Source: a virus. From it: DNA of 33,244 nucleotides. The notes below the pieces were generated by a model. The model was given only the letters and a program-made list of their open reading frames with translations, was not told the origin of the DNA and made no database searches. Both the position numbers and the translations under genes were made by a program. Each line of letters starts with the position of its first letter. Position 1 is the first letter of the stretch. Below, piece by piece: positions 1 to 8,194 of this stretch. The DNA lies in IMG/VR virus record IMGVR_UViG_3300030118_003075, positions 1 to 33,244 of that record. The stretch is one strand, 5' to 3'.

Positions 1-174
1 TTAAAAGGAATAACAGAAATAAGATTAGTTGACCAAAACACTATATGGTTTATAGTTTATGGTAAAACAAAAAGAAGTTTAGAATGTTTAGAATCTTTCA
101 ATAAAGAAGAGTTAGATTTCAAATGTATCAAATATCGATTACAACATAGTAGGAACATAGTAAAAATTAACTAG
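1..174 (+). CDS. C-terminal end of an unidentified protein (partial)
   Basis: An open frame enters from the left edge in frame 1 and ends at TAG 172-174, giving the last 57 residues of a protein whose start is outside the window. The visible part is mixed polar and basic, with segments such as IRLVDQNTIWFIVYG and KYRLQHSRNIVKIN. I do not recognise a family. It lies upstream of a late promoter that opens the virion gene block, so it probably belongs to the preceding transcription unit, but nothing visible indicates its function. Confidence 0.55.
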   Translation, partial: LKGITEIRLVDQNTIWFIVYGKTKRSLECLESFNKEELDFKCIKYRLQHSRNIVKIN

Positions 175-190
175 TTGATTCACCGATTGT

Positions 191-198
191 TATAAATA
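191..198 (+). promoter_or_regulatory. T4-type late promoter TATAAATA
   Basis: This is an exact match to the T4 late promoter consensus TATAAATA in the gap between the partial first gene and the gene at 224. Its last base is 26 bases upstream of that start codon. An AGGAG ribosome binding site follows at 212-216. It should be read by RNA polymerase carrying the gp55 sigma factor, which is encoded in this window. Confidence 0.8.
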
Positions 199-223
199 CT
201 TCAGTATATGTAGGAGTATTTAG

Positions 224-553
224 ATGGCAACTAGAGTTAATATTCTAATAGACCAAGGCACTGACTTTACTACGTCAGTAAGTTTAACAGATAATAATGG
301 AGCACAGTTAGACCTAACTGGAATGACTGCTGCATCACAAATAAGAAAAACACATAGTTCATCTAATTCTACAAGTTTTACAACAGCCTTAGCAAACAAT
401 ACAGGCACACTTACTCTATCACTAAACAACTCAGTGACGTCAAGCCTTTCAGCTGGACGATATGTATATGATGTTGAGTTGACAGATTCTTCTAGCGTAG
501 TATCCAGAATACTAGAAGGAATCGTTACAGTAACACCAGAGGTAACTAGATAA
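224..553 (+). CDS. small beta-rich virion protein, function unknown
   Basis: 109 residues. It begins MATRVNILIDQGTDF and continues with alternating hydrophobic/polar residues and many Ser/Thr, as in small beta-sandwich domains of phage tail and baseplate proteins. The pattern VSLTDNNGAQLDLTGMTAA followed by RYVYDVELTD resembles an Ig-like domain often found in phage baseplate-associated proteins; this is a resemblance, not a firm family call. It is the first gene after a late promoter and has an AGGAG ribosome binding site 7 bases before ATG. The stop overlaps the next start (TAATG). The late promoter and structural neighbours suggest a virion component. Confidence 0.6.
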   Translation: MATRVNILIDQGTDFTTSVSLTDNNGAQLDLTGMTAASQIRKTHSSSNSTSFTTALANNTGTLTLSLNNSVTSSLSAGRYVYDVELTDSSSVVSRILEGIVTVTPEVTR

Positions 554-804
554 TGGCTAACACTCTGTTCAATCAAACTTCATCAAACATAAAGGTAAGC
601 ATAGGTGGAAGTGGTGGCATAGAAAATGCTACTAGCGCAAATACAATTACATTATCATCTAGTGGAGGTACAGGTTCTAAGAAACTAACAGACCTTACTG
701 ATGTTAATGATACAGTCGAAGTTGATGGAGGAACATTAGTATACAATGCTTCAACAGATGAATACGTGTTGAAGAAATTGCCTATTGATGGAGGCACATT
801 CTAG
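553..804 (+). CDS. small virion-associated protein with C-terminal GGTF
   Basis: 83 residues, Ser/Thr/Gly/Asn-rich, with no recognised domain. The ATG overlaps the upstream stop (TAATG), and the TAG stop overlaps the GTG start of the next gene, so the three genes look translationally coupled. The middle (KLTDLTDVNDTVEVDGGTLVY) resembles the short linker segment common in phage fibre proteins, in which a 'LTDLTDV' repeat precedes a 'YNASTDEYV' strand. The protein ends DGGTF, a C-terminal signature shared in this window with the proteins ending at 4579, 6366 and 8944. It is probably a fibre-associated or accessory structural protein. Confidence 0.55.
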   Translation: MANTLFNQTSSNIKVSIGGSGGIENATSANTITLSSSGGTGSKKLTDLTDVNDTVEVDGGTLVYNASTDEYVLKKLPIDGGTF

Positions 805-3800
805 TGTCAAATACCGTCATACAAATAAAAAGAAGTCATTCCAATGCTACACCTACGTTGTTAGCAAATGGTGAACTAGCTTATTCTTTTCAATCTAATA
901 ATTTATTCATAGGTGCTAATTCAGATACTAATGAAATAATTAAGATTGGTGGTGGTAGTGATGTTGCACTTCTAAATGTAACACCAGGAACAACTAAAAA
1001 TAGTGCAGCATTAGTAGCTAACTCTACTGGTGGTGTTGATGCTTTAACAATAGGTACATTAACTGTAGGAACACAATCAACAACAGATGTAGCAGCTGGT
1101 GGTAATGTAACTGCTAACATCTTTACATCAAACACTATAACTGCTGGTAATGGTAATTTTACAGACGTATCAATATCTGCTAATCTAACAGTAGATGGAG
1201 ATATATCTCTAAGAGGAGATAATATATCTCTTGGTGATGGAGGAGATGTTATATCATTAGGTGCATCAGTAAACAATAATGTTGTACCTACAACAGATGA
1301 TACATTTACATTAGGTACATCATCTTTAAATTACAAAACAGTATTTGCAAATCAAGTCACATTAGGTTCAGCACCATCTAACTCGACAGATGCTGCAACA
1401 AAAGCATATGTTGATAATGAAATAAGCAGCATAAGCACAGTAGGAAATACAACACAAATAGGAGCACCTACAGATGGAGTCTTTGCAAATGGCTCAGGAT
1501 CTGGAAATATAGAAGGTGCAGTAACTTCATTATCAAACACAACATCAGTAGCTGATGCTATTGATTCTATGAATGAAGTAATGTTTAACATACATCAAAA
1601 AACATATGTACGTGACGTAGTAGTAACATGCCCATCAGGAAGTACAGGTGGAGCACCATTAACTGCAACACTACAAATAGATGTTGTTGGAAACGCCAAC
1701 GCATTTGATATCAACTGGGGAGATGGTAGTTCAGACAGTAATGTAACAGACTCGACGCCATCGCATACTTATACGGATAATACCAACTCCCCTTTTGATA
1801 TTACAGTAACAGCTAAGAACACAGGTGCCTTAGGTGAAGGTAATTCAGCTTCACAGACTGTTACAGATTTAATTACATTGTTTACAGCTGATCCAGTAGC
1901 TGACTTTGATATAATGTCAGCATCATCTGGTGGAAGTGAGATTACAGCAGCTAATGTAAACCAAACAATATATGTAGATAATGATACTACAAATGCAAAT
2001 GATGTAGTAGCAACATTCCACATAGACTGGGGTGATGGTAGTTCAAACTCAATATCAAATACATCAGTAGCTGGTGGTACACAAGGTGCAAGAGAACCTC
2101 ATGTTTATACTTCTGGAACAGGAACAGGTACAAATACAATAACATTATCTATTAATACACATTCAACTGCTGATCCTTCATCATTACCTAATAGTGCAAC
2201 AAAAACAATTAAGATATATGATACATCTATTGCTACACCAGAAGGATTATCAGGTAAGACAATTACATTTACATCTAGTAGTGTAGGATCTAATCCTAGA
2301 TTAGCTCAAGGATTTGTAGATCATTCATCAGAAAATACATTAGGTGAAGGAAGTTCTGTAACAAGATATACTACATCAGGAGCAATAGCAACTAGTGGTG
2401 AAGCAAACAATCAAGTTACATACAATGCAGGTGCTGGAACATTATCAGCTATAGTTGATGGTTCAGCAGAAGGTGCAATAGCATTTGACGGAACGGATAA
2501 TACAGGAACAGATCAATCATTAGTAGTTGTAGATGAATTAGATTTCAATGGATTTGACAATACTGGTGATGCAACAATAGCTGCTTCTTCTATATATGCT
2601 CCAGGATTATATTCTGGATTTAGAGCAAGAATATCTAAATCAAGTGTAGCAACAGGATTGCACACATATAAATTATCACACAGTACTACAGGTAATACTA
2701 ATGTGTTAGAATTTGTAAAAGATAATTTAACTGGCACACCAGTAATGCACTTCGGGGGAACTACCTTGACACAGAATTCTGCAGGCACTTTAGCGTATGT
2801 GTCAGGTATCCCCTATTATACTAATGATGCAGTGTTAAATGTAGTAGGCGCATTAGTAAGTAATGTTGCTGGTCAAGTGTATAAACATGACTCAGATATC
2901 TTTAATATATCAAGTGGAACAAATGTAGAAGGAGACAGTGGATCCGCATTCTCATCTCAAACAAAAGACTATACTATTTTACCATCTGGATCATTAAGTT
3001 CAGATAAGCCAAAAGCCAATACAGGTGTTGGAGCTAATGTTAACATAGAAACATTCCAAATAAATGTAAATGGTGGTGGAAGAAGAGTACAAGGATTTGC
3101 AATGAATATGGAAAATGTAAATGGTACAGGTAGTACTGTACAATTTGCAAACACATTAGTATCAGTATATAATGGAAACTCATCAGGAGTAAGAGAGGAT
3201 GCAATACCAGTAGCAGATAGTTTAGGAGCTGGTTTTGATACTGATGGAGTTAGAATAGTAACTGGATTCTCTGGATCAACTCCTGCATTCAATAGTAGCC
3301 AAGATTATTTTGCTTCTAATGCTTGGTCTGGAGAAGTAACGATTGCAGGAACAGATGAAGCAGTAGTGAGATATGGAAACCTACAACACTATGATACAAA
3401 CTTATCAACAGGATACTTACCAGCAGGACCAAATTTAAACACAGGAAGATCTGGTTCACAATTCTTTAGATTTGCATTTAAGAGAACTGCAATGGCTAAC
3501 TTTACAGTTAAGTTAACAGGTAAGGTATCAGGATTCTTTATAGCAGCTCCGGGTACAGATATAGATAATACATCTTCTGTAAACGGATGGCTTGATGCTT
3601 CAACAACATATGCAGGTGCAGGAACACCAGGAGCAGATACAGGTGCTGGTGGTAATGGATCAGATGGTTGTGCATTTACATCTGGTGATAGAATTATAGA
3701 CGGAACAACATATAGTAATCAATCATTTACTTTAACATTAGGTGATCAGAATGCAACTAATTCATTTAACAACCAGATATTAGTTAATGTTAAATTAGAT

Positions 3801-3836
3801 GACGGTGATCACTTATCACAATTGGAGATTGAATAA
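804..3836 (+). CDS. large fibre-like virion protein with two PKD-like repeats
   Basis: 1010 residues from a GTG start at 804 that overlaps the upstream TAG. The N-terminal 40 residues (VIQIKRS, then NGELAYSF and LFIG) match the conserved N-terminal segment seen in many phage fibres (Mtd N-terminal-like), and recur in the genes at 4834 and 6437. Residues about 265-475 contain two PKD-like beta domains, each with the WGDGSS signature (Trp305 and Trp409) followed by a His-x-Tyr-Thr strand. PKD folds are adhesion or spacer modules of the Ig type. The remainder is Ser/Thr/Gly/Asn-rich beta sequence without a recognisable enzyme motif. The position upstream of gene 13, where T4 keeps tail fibre and whisker genes, supports a role as fibre or adhesin. 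The host receptor is unknown. Confidence 0.75.
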   Translation: MSNTVIQIKRSHSNATPTLLANGELAYSFQSNNLFIGANSDTNEIIKIGGGSDVALLNVTPGTTKNSAALVANSTGGVDALTIGTLTVGTQSTTDVAAGGNVTANIFTSNTITAGNGNFTDVSISANLTVDGDISLRGDNISLGDGGDVISLGASVNNNVVPTTDDTFTLGTSSLNYKTVFANQVTLGSAPSNSTDAATKAYVDNEISSISTVGNTTQIGAPTDGVFANGSGSGNIEGAVTSLSNTTSVADAIDSMNEVMFNIHQKTYVRDVVVTCPSGSTGGAPLTATLQIDVVGNANAFDINWGDGSSDSNVTDSTPSHTYTDNTNSPFDITVTAKNTGALGEGNSASQTVTDLITLFTADPVADFDIMSASSGGSEITAANVNQTIYVDNDTTNANDVVATFHIDWGDGSSNSISNTSVAGGTQGAREPHVYTSGTGTGTNTITLSINTHSTADPSSLPNSATKTIKIYDTSIATPEGLSGKTITFTSSSVGSNPRLAQGFVDHSSENTLGEGSSVTRYTTSGAIATSGEANNQVTYNAGAGTLSAIVDGSAEGAIAFDGTDNTGTDQSLVVVDELDFNGFDNTGDATIAASSIYAPGLYSGFRARISKSSVATGLHTYKLSHSTTGNTNVLEFVKDNLTGTPVMHFGGTTLTQNSAGTLAYVSGIPYYTNDAVLNVVGALVSNVAGQVYKHDSDIFNISSGTNVEGDSGSAFSSQTKDYTILPSGSLSSDKPKANTGVGANVNIETFQINVNGGGRRVQGFAMNMENVNGTGSTVQFANTLVSVYNGNSSGVREDAIPVADSLGAGFDTDGVRIVTGFSGSTPAFNSSQDYFASNAWSGEVTIAGTDEAVVRYGNLQHYDTNLSTGYLPAGPNLNTGRSGSQFFRFAFKRTAMANFTVKLTGKVSGFFIAAPGTDIDNTSSVNGWLDASTTYAGAGTPGADTGAGGNGSDGCAFTSGDRIIDGTTYSNQSFTLTLGDQNATNSFNNQILVNVKLDDGDHLSQLEIE

Positions 3837-4579
3837 TGGCTATCAGTGATACCCAAAAAGTAGACCTCTTGTGGAAGAAGGTAGGATTTAGTAAAACTAA
3901 AACAGATACTAATGCAAATAAGAAAGCTCCTAACGAAGCTATTGTATCAGATTTAATTATCAAACCAGCAGAGATATGGTCAGATGTAGGATCTATACCA
4001 TCTACAATACCAGCATCTAATACTTCAATCATTAGAATATATACTGGAGAAGAAACAACAGAGGACGGAACCTCAACAAACAATAGAACATGGAAGACTG
4101 GAATTACTAACTGGATACCACCAAAGTTTGGTGCTACATATCAATTGAAAGTATATGCAGATTCACCAGGTAGTGGTAATCCAACTTCTAACGGAACGCA
4201 GTTATTTGAAACTGGATCAGGTAATGATGACCAATGGTACTTTGATTATCAATCAGGTGTATTGAATTTCATTGGAACAAATTTACCTAGCCAAGTTACA
4301 GATAGCGCAAGCATTTTTGTATCTGGAGCAAGGTATCAAGGTAATACATTTGCAACAGGAATAAAGGATGTAACATTATATAATGCAACAATAGATAGTT
4401 TAGCATCACCATTAAAGACCAGCGATGGTGGTACTGGATTAACTACATTTACTGCCAAAGGAGTATTCTATGCAAGCAATACTTCTACAATGGCACAAGC
4501 AACAGGATCAAATGGACAGGTCTTACAGATTAGTTCGGGCGATCCAGCTTTTGATGATTTAGATGGAGGAACTTATTAA
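3836..4579 (+). CDS. fibre/tail structural protein with GGTGLTT segment
   Basis: 247 residues, ATG overlapping the previous TAA (ATAATGG). The N-terminal part (ISDTQKVDLLWKKVGFSKTKTDT) is of a type I associate with marine T4-like virion proteins. The middle carries aromatic-rich beta sequence. The last 60 residues carry the common fibre segment GGTGLTTFTAKGVFYAS with NGQVLQISSGDPAF, which in phage fibres precedes trimerising or tip domains. It ends DGGTY. The exact position in the particle cannot be deduced, but the repeat segment, C-terminal signature and neighbours make it a structural, probably fibre-associated, protein. Confidence 0.65.
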   Translation: MAISDTQKVDLLWKKVGFSKTKTDTNANKKAPNEAIVSDLIIKPAEIWSDVGSIPSTIPASNTSIIRIYTGEETTEDGTSTNNRTWKTGITNWIPPKFGATYQLKVYADSPGSGNPTSNGTQLFETGSGNDDQWYFDYQSGVLNFIGTNLPSQVTDSASIFVSGARYQGNTFATGIKDVTLYNATIDSLASPLKTSDGGTGLTTFTAKGVFYASNTSTMAQATGSNGQVLQISSGDPAFDDLDGGTY

Positions 4580-4824
4580 TGAGTGATTTGAGTGATTTAG
4601 ATAGAGATGAATTAGAAATGTTAAGTCAATACATACAAAATCAACAACAAATAATAAACGATTTAACAGAAAGAAACATGCAATTAACAACTGAGGTTCA
4701 AGTACAAAGATTACGTATCAAAGAACTTGAACAAATAAATAATGTCAAAGGAAATTTGAATAAACCTAAGGTAAGGCGAAGTCCTTACGTCTTAGAGAGA
4801 TTGCAAAACGCTATTAAGGAATAG
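4579..4824 (+). CDS. small coiled-coil protein
   Basis: 81 residues, start ATG overlapping the previous TAA stop. Residues about 6-55 are strongly helical with heptad-like spacing and many Gln/Glu/Asn (LSQYIQNQQQIINDLTERN, then RLRIKELEQI), so a coiled coil is expected. The last 25 residues are basic (KPKVRRSPYVLERL). It has no enzyme motif. Lying between two fibre genes, it could be a fibre chaperone, a trimerisation factor or a small whisker-type component; this is inference from position only. Confidence 0.55.
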   Translation: MSDLSDLDRDELEMLSQYIQNQQQIINDLTERNMQLTTEVQVQRLRIKELEQINNVKGNLNKPKVRRSPYVLERLQNAIKE

Positions 4825-4833
4825 GAGAAAAAA

Positions 4834-6366
4834 ATGGCTTCAGTTATTAAACTAAAAAGATCGTCAACCGCATCAGCGGTACCGGCGAACAGTTCGTTGC
4901 AAGCTGGTGAATTAGCGATTAACTTAGCGGATAAGAAGCTATATTCAGCGAATGCAACTGGACATACAATACAGTTATCAGGTGATGATTTTACAATATC
5001 AACAGTTGCAAATACCAACACAGGTAGTATCAAACAAACTGGTACAGGAAATGGATCCAATTCACAAGTAAACATTACTGGTGCTAACGGTGTCCATGTA
5101 ACATCTGATGGTTCAGGTGCTATTACAATTACAGCAAATACATTTGACTATGATATGTCAGCTGGTGGTACTGCTGCAACTGGTACAATTGGATTAGCAG
5201 ATTCTGGCGGTAACGACGGAGATTCAGATACAGTTACTATTAGTGGTAACAATGGTATCGTTGTATCAAATACTTCAACATCAGCTTTATTAGTTGAGAA
5301 CAAAGGTGCTCAACATACAGTAACAGTTTCTGGTGGTAAGTTTGTAATAGATGGAACTTCACAACAAGCATTAAGACTTGTACCAGGAGTAATCTATTGG
5401 TTCGATCAATCAGACAGTTCAAACGGTTCACATCCATTACACTTTAGTACAACTTCAGACGGAACACATAATAGTGGTTCTCAATTGTCTCAAGGTACAG
5501 GTAGTGGTTTTATTATTTACGAAAAAGTAGGAACACCAGGATCAGCTGGAGCTTACACAAGAATTAAATTACAACAAGACGCTGGTAATGTCTACTACTA
5601 TTATTGTGCAAACCACAGTAATATGGGTGGAGCAGCATATGTACAACCTGACAACTTATACAGTAATGCATCTCATGTAATTACAACACAACCATTAAAT
5701 GTAACAGGATTAGTTACAGGTTCTGCTGGTTTAAACATTACAGGTCTTGCAAACATTTCTGGAAACACAATATTAAGTGATTCATTAACAGTAGCTGATG
5801 GGTTAACTATTTCAGCTAGTGGTGCTTCAATCACAGGTGCTGTAGACATCACAGGTGCAGCTAACGTATCTAGCACATTGGGTGTTGATGGTGTAGTTGA
5901 TATCGATGATACAACAAACAGTACATCTAATACTACAGGTTCATTAATAACAGCCGGTGGTGTTGGTATTGCTAAGTCAGCAACAATTGGTGAAAACTTA
6001 ACAGTACATGGAGACATATCTGGTAATGATATGACTCTTTCTGGTAACTTAACTGTTCAAGGAACAACAACAACAGTACAAAGTACTACAGTAAACATTA
6101 ATGATAACATGTTATCTCTAGCAGATAACCAAACTGGCGAAGATACTGATGCAGTAGATATAGGTTTCTACGGAAACTTTGATGAGGGTGGTACAGATAA
6201 GTTTTCTGGTTTATTCAGAGACAAATCTCACTCAGCTAAAGCATTTGTATTTGTAGAGGGCATAACAACAGAACCTGCTGGTGAAGTAACTTACAATGCT
6301 GCTAACTCCTCAAGCACAGGAAGTTTAGCACAAGTTGATGCAATCATTGACGGTGGTACTTACTAA
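4834..6366 (+). CDS. fibre-like virion protein with cupredoxin-like domain
   Basis: 510 residues behind an AGGAG ribosome binding site. Residues 1-50 repeat the Mtd-like N-terminal segment (SVIKLKRSS, LQAGELAINLADKKLYSA). Residues about 160-275 form a cupredoxin-like unit: a strand with FVIDGTSQQ, then YWFDQSD, HPLHF (His200/His203), and YYYYCANHSNMGG. Cys258-x2-His261-x2-Met264 reproduces the C-x(n)-H-x(n)-M spacing of type-1 copper proteins, with His200 or His203 as the upstream ligand. The C-terminal half is a repetitive beta region with LNITGLANISG and SGNLTVQGTTTTVQSTTVNI, typical of phage fibre shafts. The protein ends DGGTY. A fibre or adhesin role is well supported; copper binding is a prediction. 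Confidence 0.75.
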   Translation: MASVIKLKRSSTASAVPANSSLQAGELAINLADKKLYSANATGHTIQLSGDDFTISTVANTNTGSIKQTGTGNGSNSQVNITGANGVHVTSDGSGAITITANTFDYDMSAGGTAATGTIGLADSGGNDGDSDTVTISGNNGIVVSNTSTSALLVENKGAQHTVTVSGGKFVIDGTSQQALRLVPGVIYWFDQSDSSNGSHPLHFSTTSDGTHNSGSQLSQGTGSGFIIYEKVGTPGSAGAYTRIKLQQDAGNVYYYYCANHSNMGGAAYVQPDNLYSNASHVITTQPLNVTGLVTGSAGLNITGLANISGNTILSDSLTVADGLTISASGASITGAVDITGAANVSSTLGVDGVVDIDDTTNSTSNTTGSLITAGGVGIAKSATIGENLTVHGDISGNDMTLSGNLTVQGTTTTVQSTTVNINDNMLSLADNQTGEDTDAVDIGFYGNFDEGGTDKFSGLFRDKSHSAKAFVFVEGITTEPAGEVTYNAANSSSTGSLAQVDAIIDGGTY

Positions 6367-6378
6367 ATAATTTTATAA

Positions 6379-6398
6379 AGCCCCTTATATAAGGGGCT
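6379..6398 (+). terminator. hairpin, possible terminator after fibre gene
   Basis: AGCCCCTTAT/ATAAGGGGCT is a perfect 20-base inverted repeat starting 12 bases after the stop codon of the fibre gene. There is no T-run on the 3' side, so it may stabilise mRNA ends or act as a weak terminator rather than as a classical rho-independent one. Confidence 0.5.
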
Positions 6399-6436
6399 AT
6401 AAACTCAGCGTATATACGCAATAAATGAGGAGCTAA

Positions 6437-7135
6437 ATGGCATCAGTAATTAAGATTAAGCGTAGTGCCTCTACAGGTAACGCGCCTACAAACGCACAAC
6501 TATTAGACGGAGAGTTAGCGATCAATACCGCTGACGGTATTCTCTATTCTGCAAATAGTTCAGCGGTCTTTGAAGTCGGTGCTAACCTATCCTCACTTAC
6601 AGTCAACGCTCAAGCATTTCCATCAGAAGATGGTGGCTCGGGTCAGATCCTAAAAACATATGGTAACGGTACTCTGTTCTGGACTAATGAAGCCGGTGCA
6701 GCAGGGTTCAGTGCATATACACTATATGAATTTGTTACAGCTAATAATCAGACAAACTTTGCTGGTAATGATGACAATAGTAATAGTTTAGGATATAGAA
6801 CTGGTGATAGTATTCAAGTATTCTTGAATGGTATATTATTAGAAGAGAACGAAGACTATACAGCAACTAATGGTGCCAATGTTGTATTGACACAAGGTGC
6901 ATCCAATAATGACTTATTACAAATATATTCATATGGTATTGGATCATCAAATAATATAACTATAGCATCTAATAACAATATAGGTATAGCAAATACAAAT
7001 CCAGCTCATGTATTTTCTGTTAATGGTAACACATTCTTTGGTGCTAATGTAACAGTTAAGGATACGTTGTTGGATGGAAGTAACAGAGCATTTAAAGTAT
7101 ATTATGCTAACGGTGATATCGCATGGGGAGAATAA
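6437..7135 (+). CDS. fibre-like virion protein (third Mtd-N paralogue)
   Basis: 232 residues, preceded by GAGGAG six bases upstream of ATG. Residues 1-48 are a clear paralogue of the start of the gene at 4834 (ASVIKIKRSAS, DGELAINTADGILYSANSS). Residues about 95-180 carry the phage module YTLYEFVTANNQT, FLNGILLEENEDYT and NDLLQIYSYG, a beta domain common in marine phage structural proteins. The C-terminus (FKVYYANGDIAWGE) is nearly identical to the end of the following gene. It is a structural, probably fibre or whisker, protein; the exact location in the particle is unknown. Confidence 0.7.
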   Translation: MASVIKIKRSASTGNAPTNAQLLDGELAINTADGILYSANSSAVFEVGANLSSLTVNAQAFPSEDGGSGQILKTYGNGTLFWTNEAGAAGFSAYTLYEFVTANNQTNFAGNDDNSNSLGYRTGDSIQVFLNGILLEENEDYTATNGANVVLTQGASNNDLLQIYSYGIGSSNNITIASNNNIGIANTNPAHVFSVNGNTFFGANVTVKDTLLDGSNRAFKVYYANGDIAWGE

Positions 7136-7444
7136 ATGGCAAGTAAAGCAAGACATTTCGCATCTTTAATGACCGACGGAGCAAGAGGTGTAGACCTAGG
7201 TAACGCTAATGCTAAAATTAAAGCAGCAAAACAATCAAGAGGTGGAACTAGATTAGGTGCAACTGACACAGATGATCTATTAGTTGCAAACACTACTTCA
7301 GATAGAGTAGGTATTCAAACAACTAATCCACAAGCAGTTCTTGATGTTGAAGGCGATGTTAGAGTAGGTACAGACCTAGAAGATAACACTGGAAGAGTGT
7401 TTAAAGTGTATTATGCTAACGGCGACATAAGCTGGGGAGAATAA
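7136..7444 (+). CDS. small virion protein sharing its C-terminus with the previous gene
   Basis: 102 residues. ATG follows the previous TAA with no gap; the GGGGAG that encodes the end of the upstream protein serves as ribosome binding site. The N-terminus is basic (MASKARHFASLMTD, KIKAAKQSRGG). The middle has the fibre-type segment RVGIQTTNPQAVLDVEGDVRVG, like the 'VGIGTTNP' module found before many fibre C-termini. The end (VFKVYYANGDISWGE) copies that of the upstream protein. The pair looks like a partial tandem duplication of a fibre tip or docking segment. Confidence 0.65.
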   Translation: MASKARHFASLMTDGARGVDLGNANAKIKAAKQSRGGTRLGATDTDDLLVANTTSDRVGIQTTNPQAVLDVEGDVRVGTDLEDNTGRVFKVYYANGDISWGE

Positions 7445-7452
7445 ATAATAAC

Positions 7453-8193
7453 ATGAGCAGACCAAATAGTAAAGCAACATTTAAAGAGCACTGCCTAAGA
7501 AGGTTGGGTAAACCTGTCATTGAAATAAATGTAGATGAAGACCAACTAGATGATAGAGTAGACGAAGCATTAGACTATTGGGTCGACTATCACTTTGATG
7601 GAATGGAACACACATTCTACAAACATCAAGTGACACAAACAGATAAAGATAACAAGTACTTTACCGTACCAGATAACATTATAGGTGTATTTGATATCTT
7701 TGATATTGGTGATGCACTATCAACTAATAACCTCTTTAATATCCGTTATCAGATCGCTTTAAACGACCTCTACGACCTTTCTAGGTATGAACTGGTCCCT
7801 TACTATATGAACTTCCAAAATATACGTATGATCGAAGAAATACTAGTTGGTAAACAAAGATTAAGATATAGCAGACATTTAAACCAAGTCCATGTAGATA
7901 TGGATTGGGACAGACTAAGTGTTGGTGACTTTATTGTTGCAAGAGCATATAAAGTTATTGACCCAGACACATACACTGATGTATGGAAAGATAGGTGGCT
8001 TTTGAGATATGCAAGTTGTTTGATTAAAATACAATGGGGTTCTAATTTAACAAAGTTCGAAGGTATGCAATTACCTGGAGGAGTTCAATTTAACGGTCAG
8101 AAGATTTATGACGATGCAATCGCTGAGAGGCAACAGCTAGAAGAAGAAATGGCAACAGCATACTCATATCCGCCAGAAGATATGGTAGGTTAA
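7453..8193 (+). CDS. 13: neck protein gp13 (head completion)
   Basis: 246 residues, homologous to the gp13 neck protein of T4-like phages (T4 form 309 residues; marine forms are shorter). It begins SRPNSKATFKEHCLRRLGKP, followed by INVDEDQLDDRVDEALDYW, the conserved start of marine gp13. gp13 and gp14 form the neck that closes the filled head and joins it to the tail. It is followed after one base by gp14 and then 15, 16, 17, exactly as in T4. Its own ribosome binding site is poor: GGGGAG lies 13 bases upstream, so translation may be coupled to the gene before it. Confidence 0.85.
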   Translation: MSRPNSKATFKEHCLRRLGKPVIEINVDEDQLDDRVDEALDYWVDYHFDGMEHTFYKHQVTQTDKDNKYFTVPDNIIGVFDIFDIGDALSTNNLFNIRYQIALNDLYDLSRYELVPYYMNFQNIRMIEEILVGKQRLRYSRHLNQVHVDMDWDRLSVGDFIVARAYKVIDPDTYTDVWKDRWLLRYASCLIKIQWGSNLTKFEGMQLPGGVQFNGQKIYDDAIAERQQLEEEMATAYSYPPEDMVG

Positions 8194-8194
8194 G

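Noticed and set aside
29-56. TTGACC with TATAGT 16 bases later, inside the partial first gene
   Set aside because: The -10 is weak, the spacer is 16 rather than 17, and no gene starts for 170 bases; the exact late promoter at 191 explains the next gene.
3790-4083. Long open frames on the minus strand, here and beneath most genes
   Set aside because: They are antisense shadows of plus-strand genes; they lack ribosome binding sites and recognisable domains, and real genes fully occupy the plus strand.
7440-7447. AATAAATA before gp13 as a late promoter
   Set aside because: It lies six bases from the ATG, so transcripts would lack the start region; it is a by-product of the TAA stop and A/T-rich spacer.
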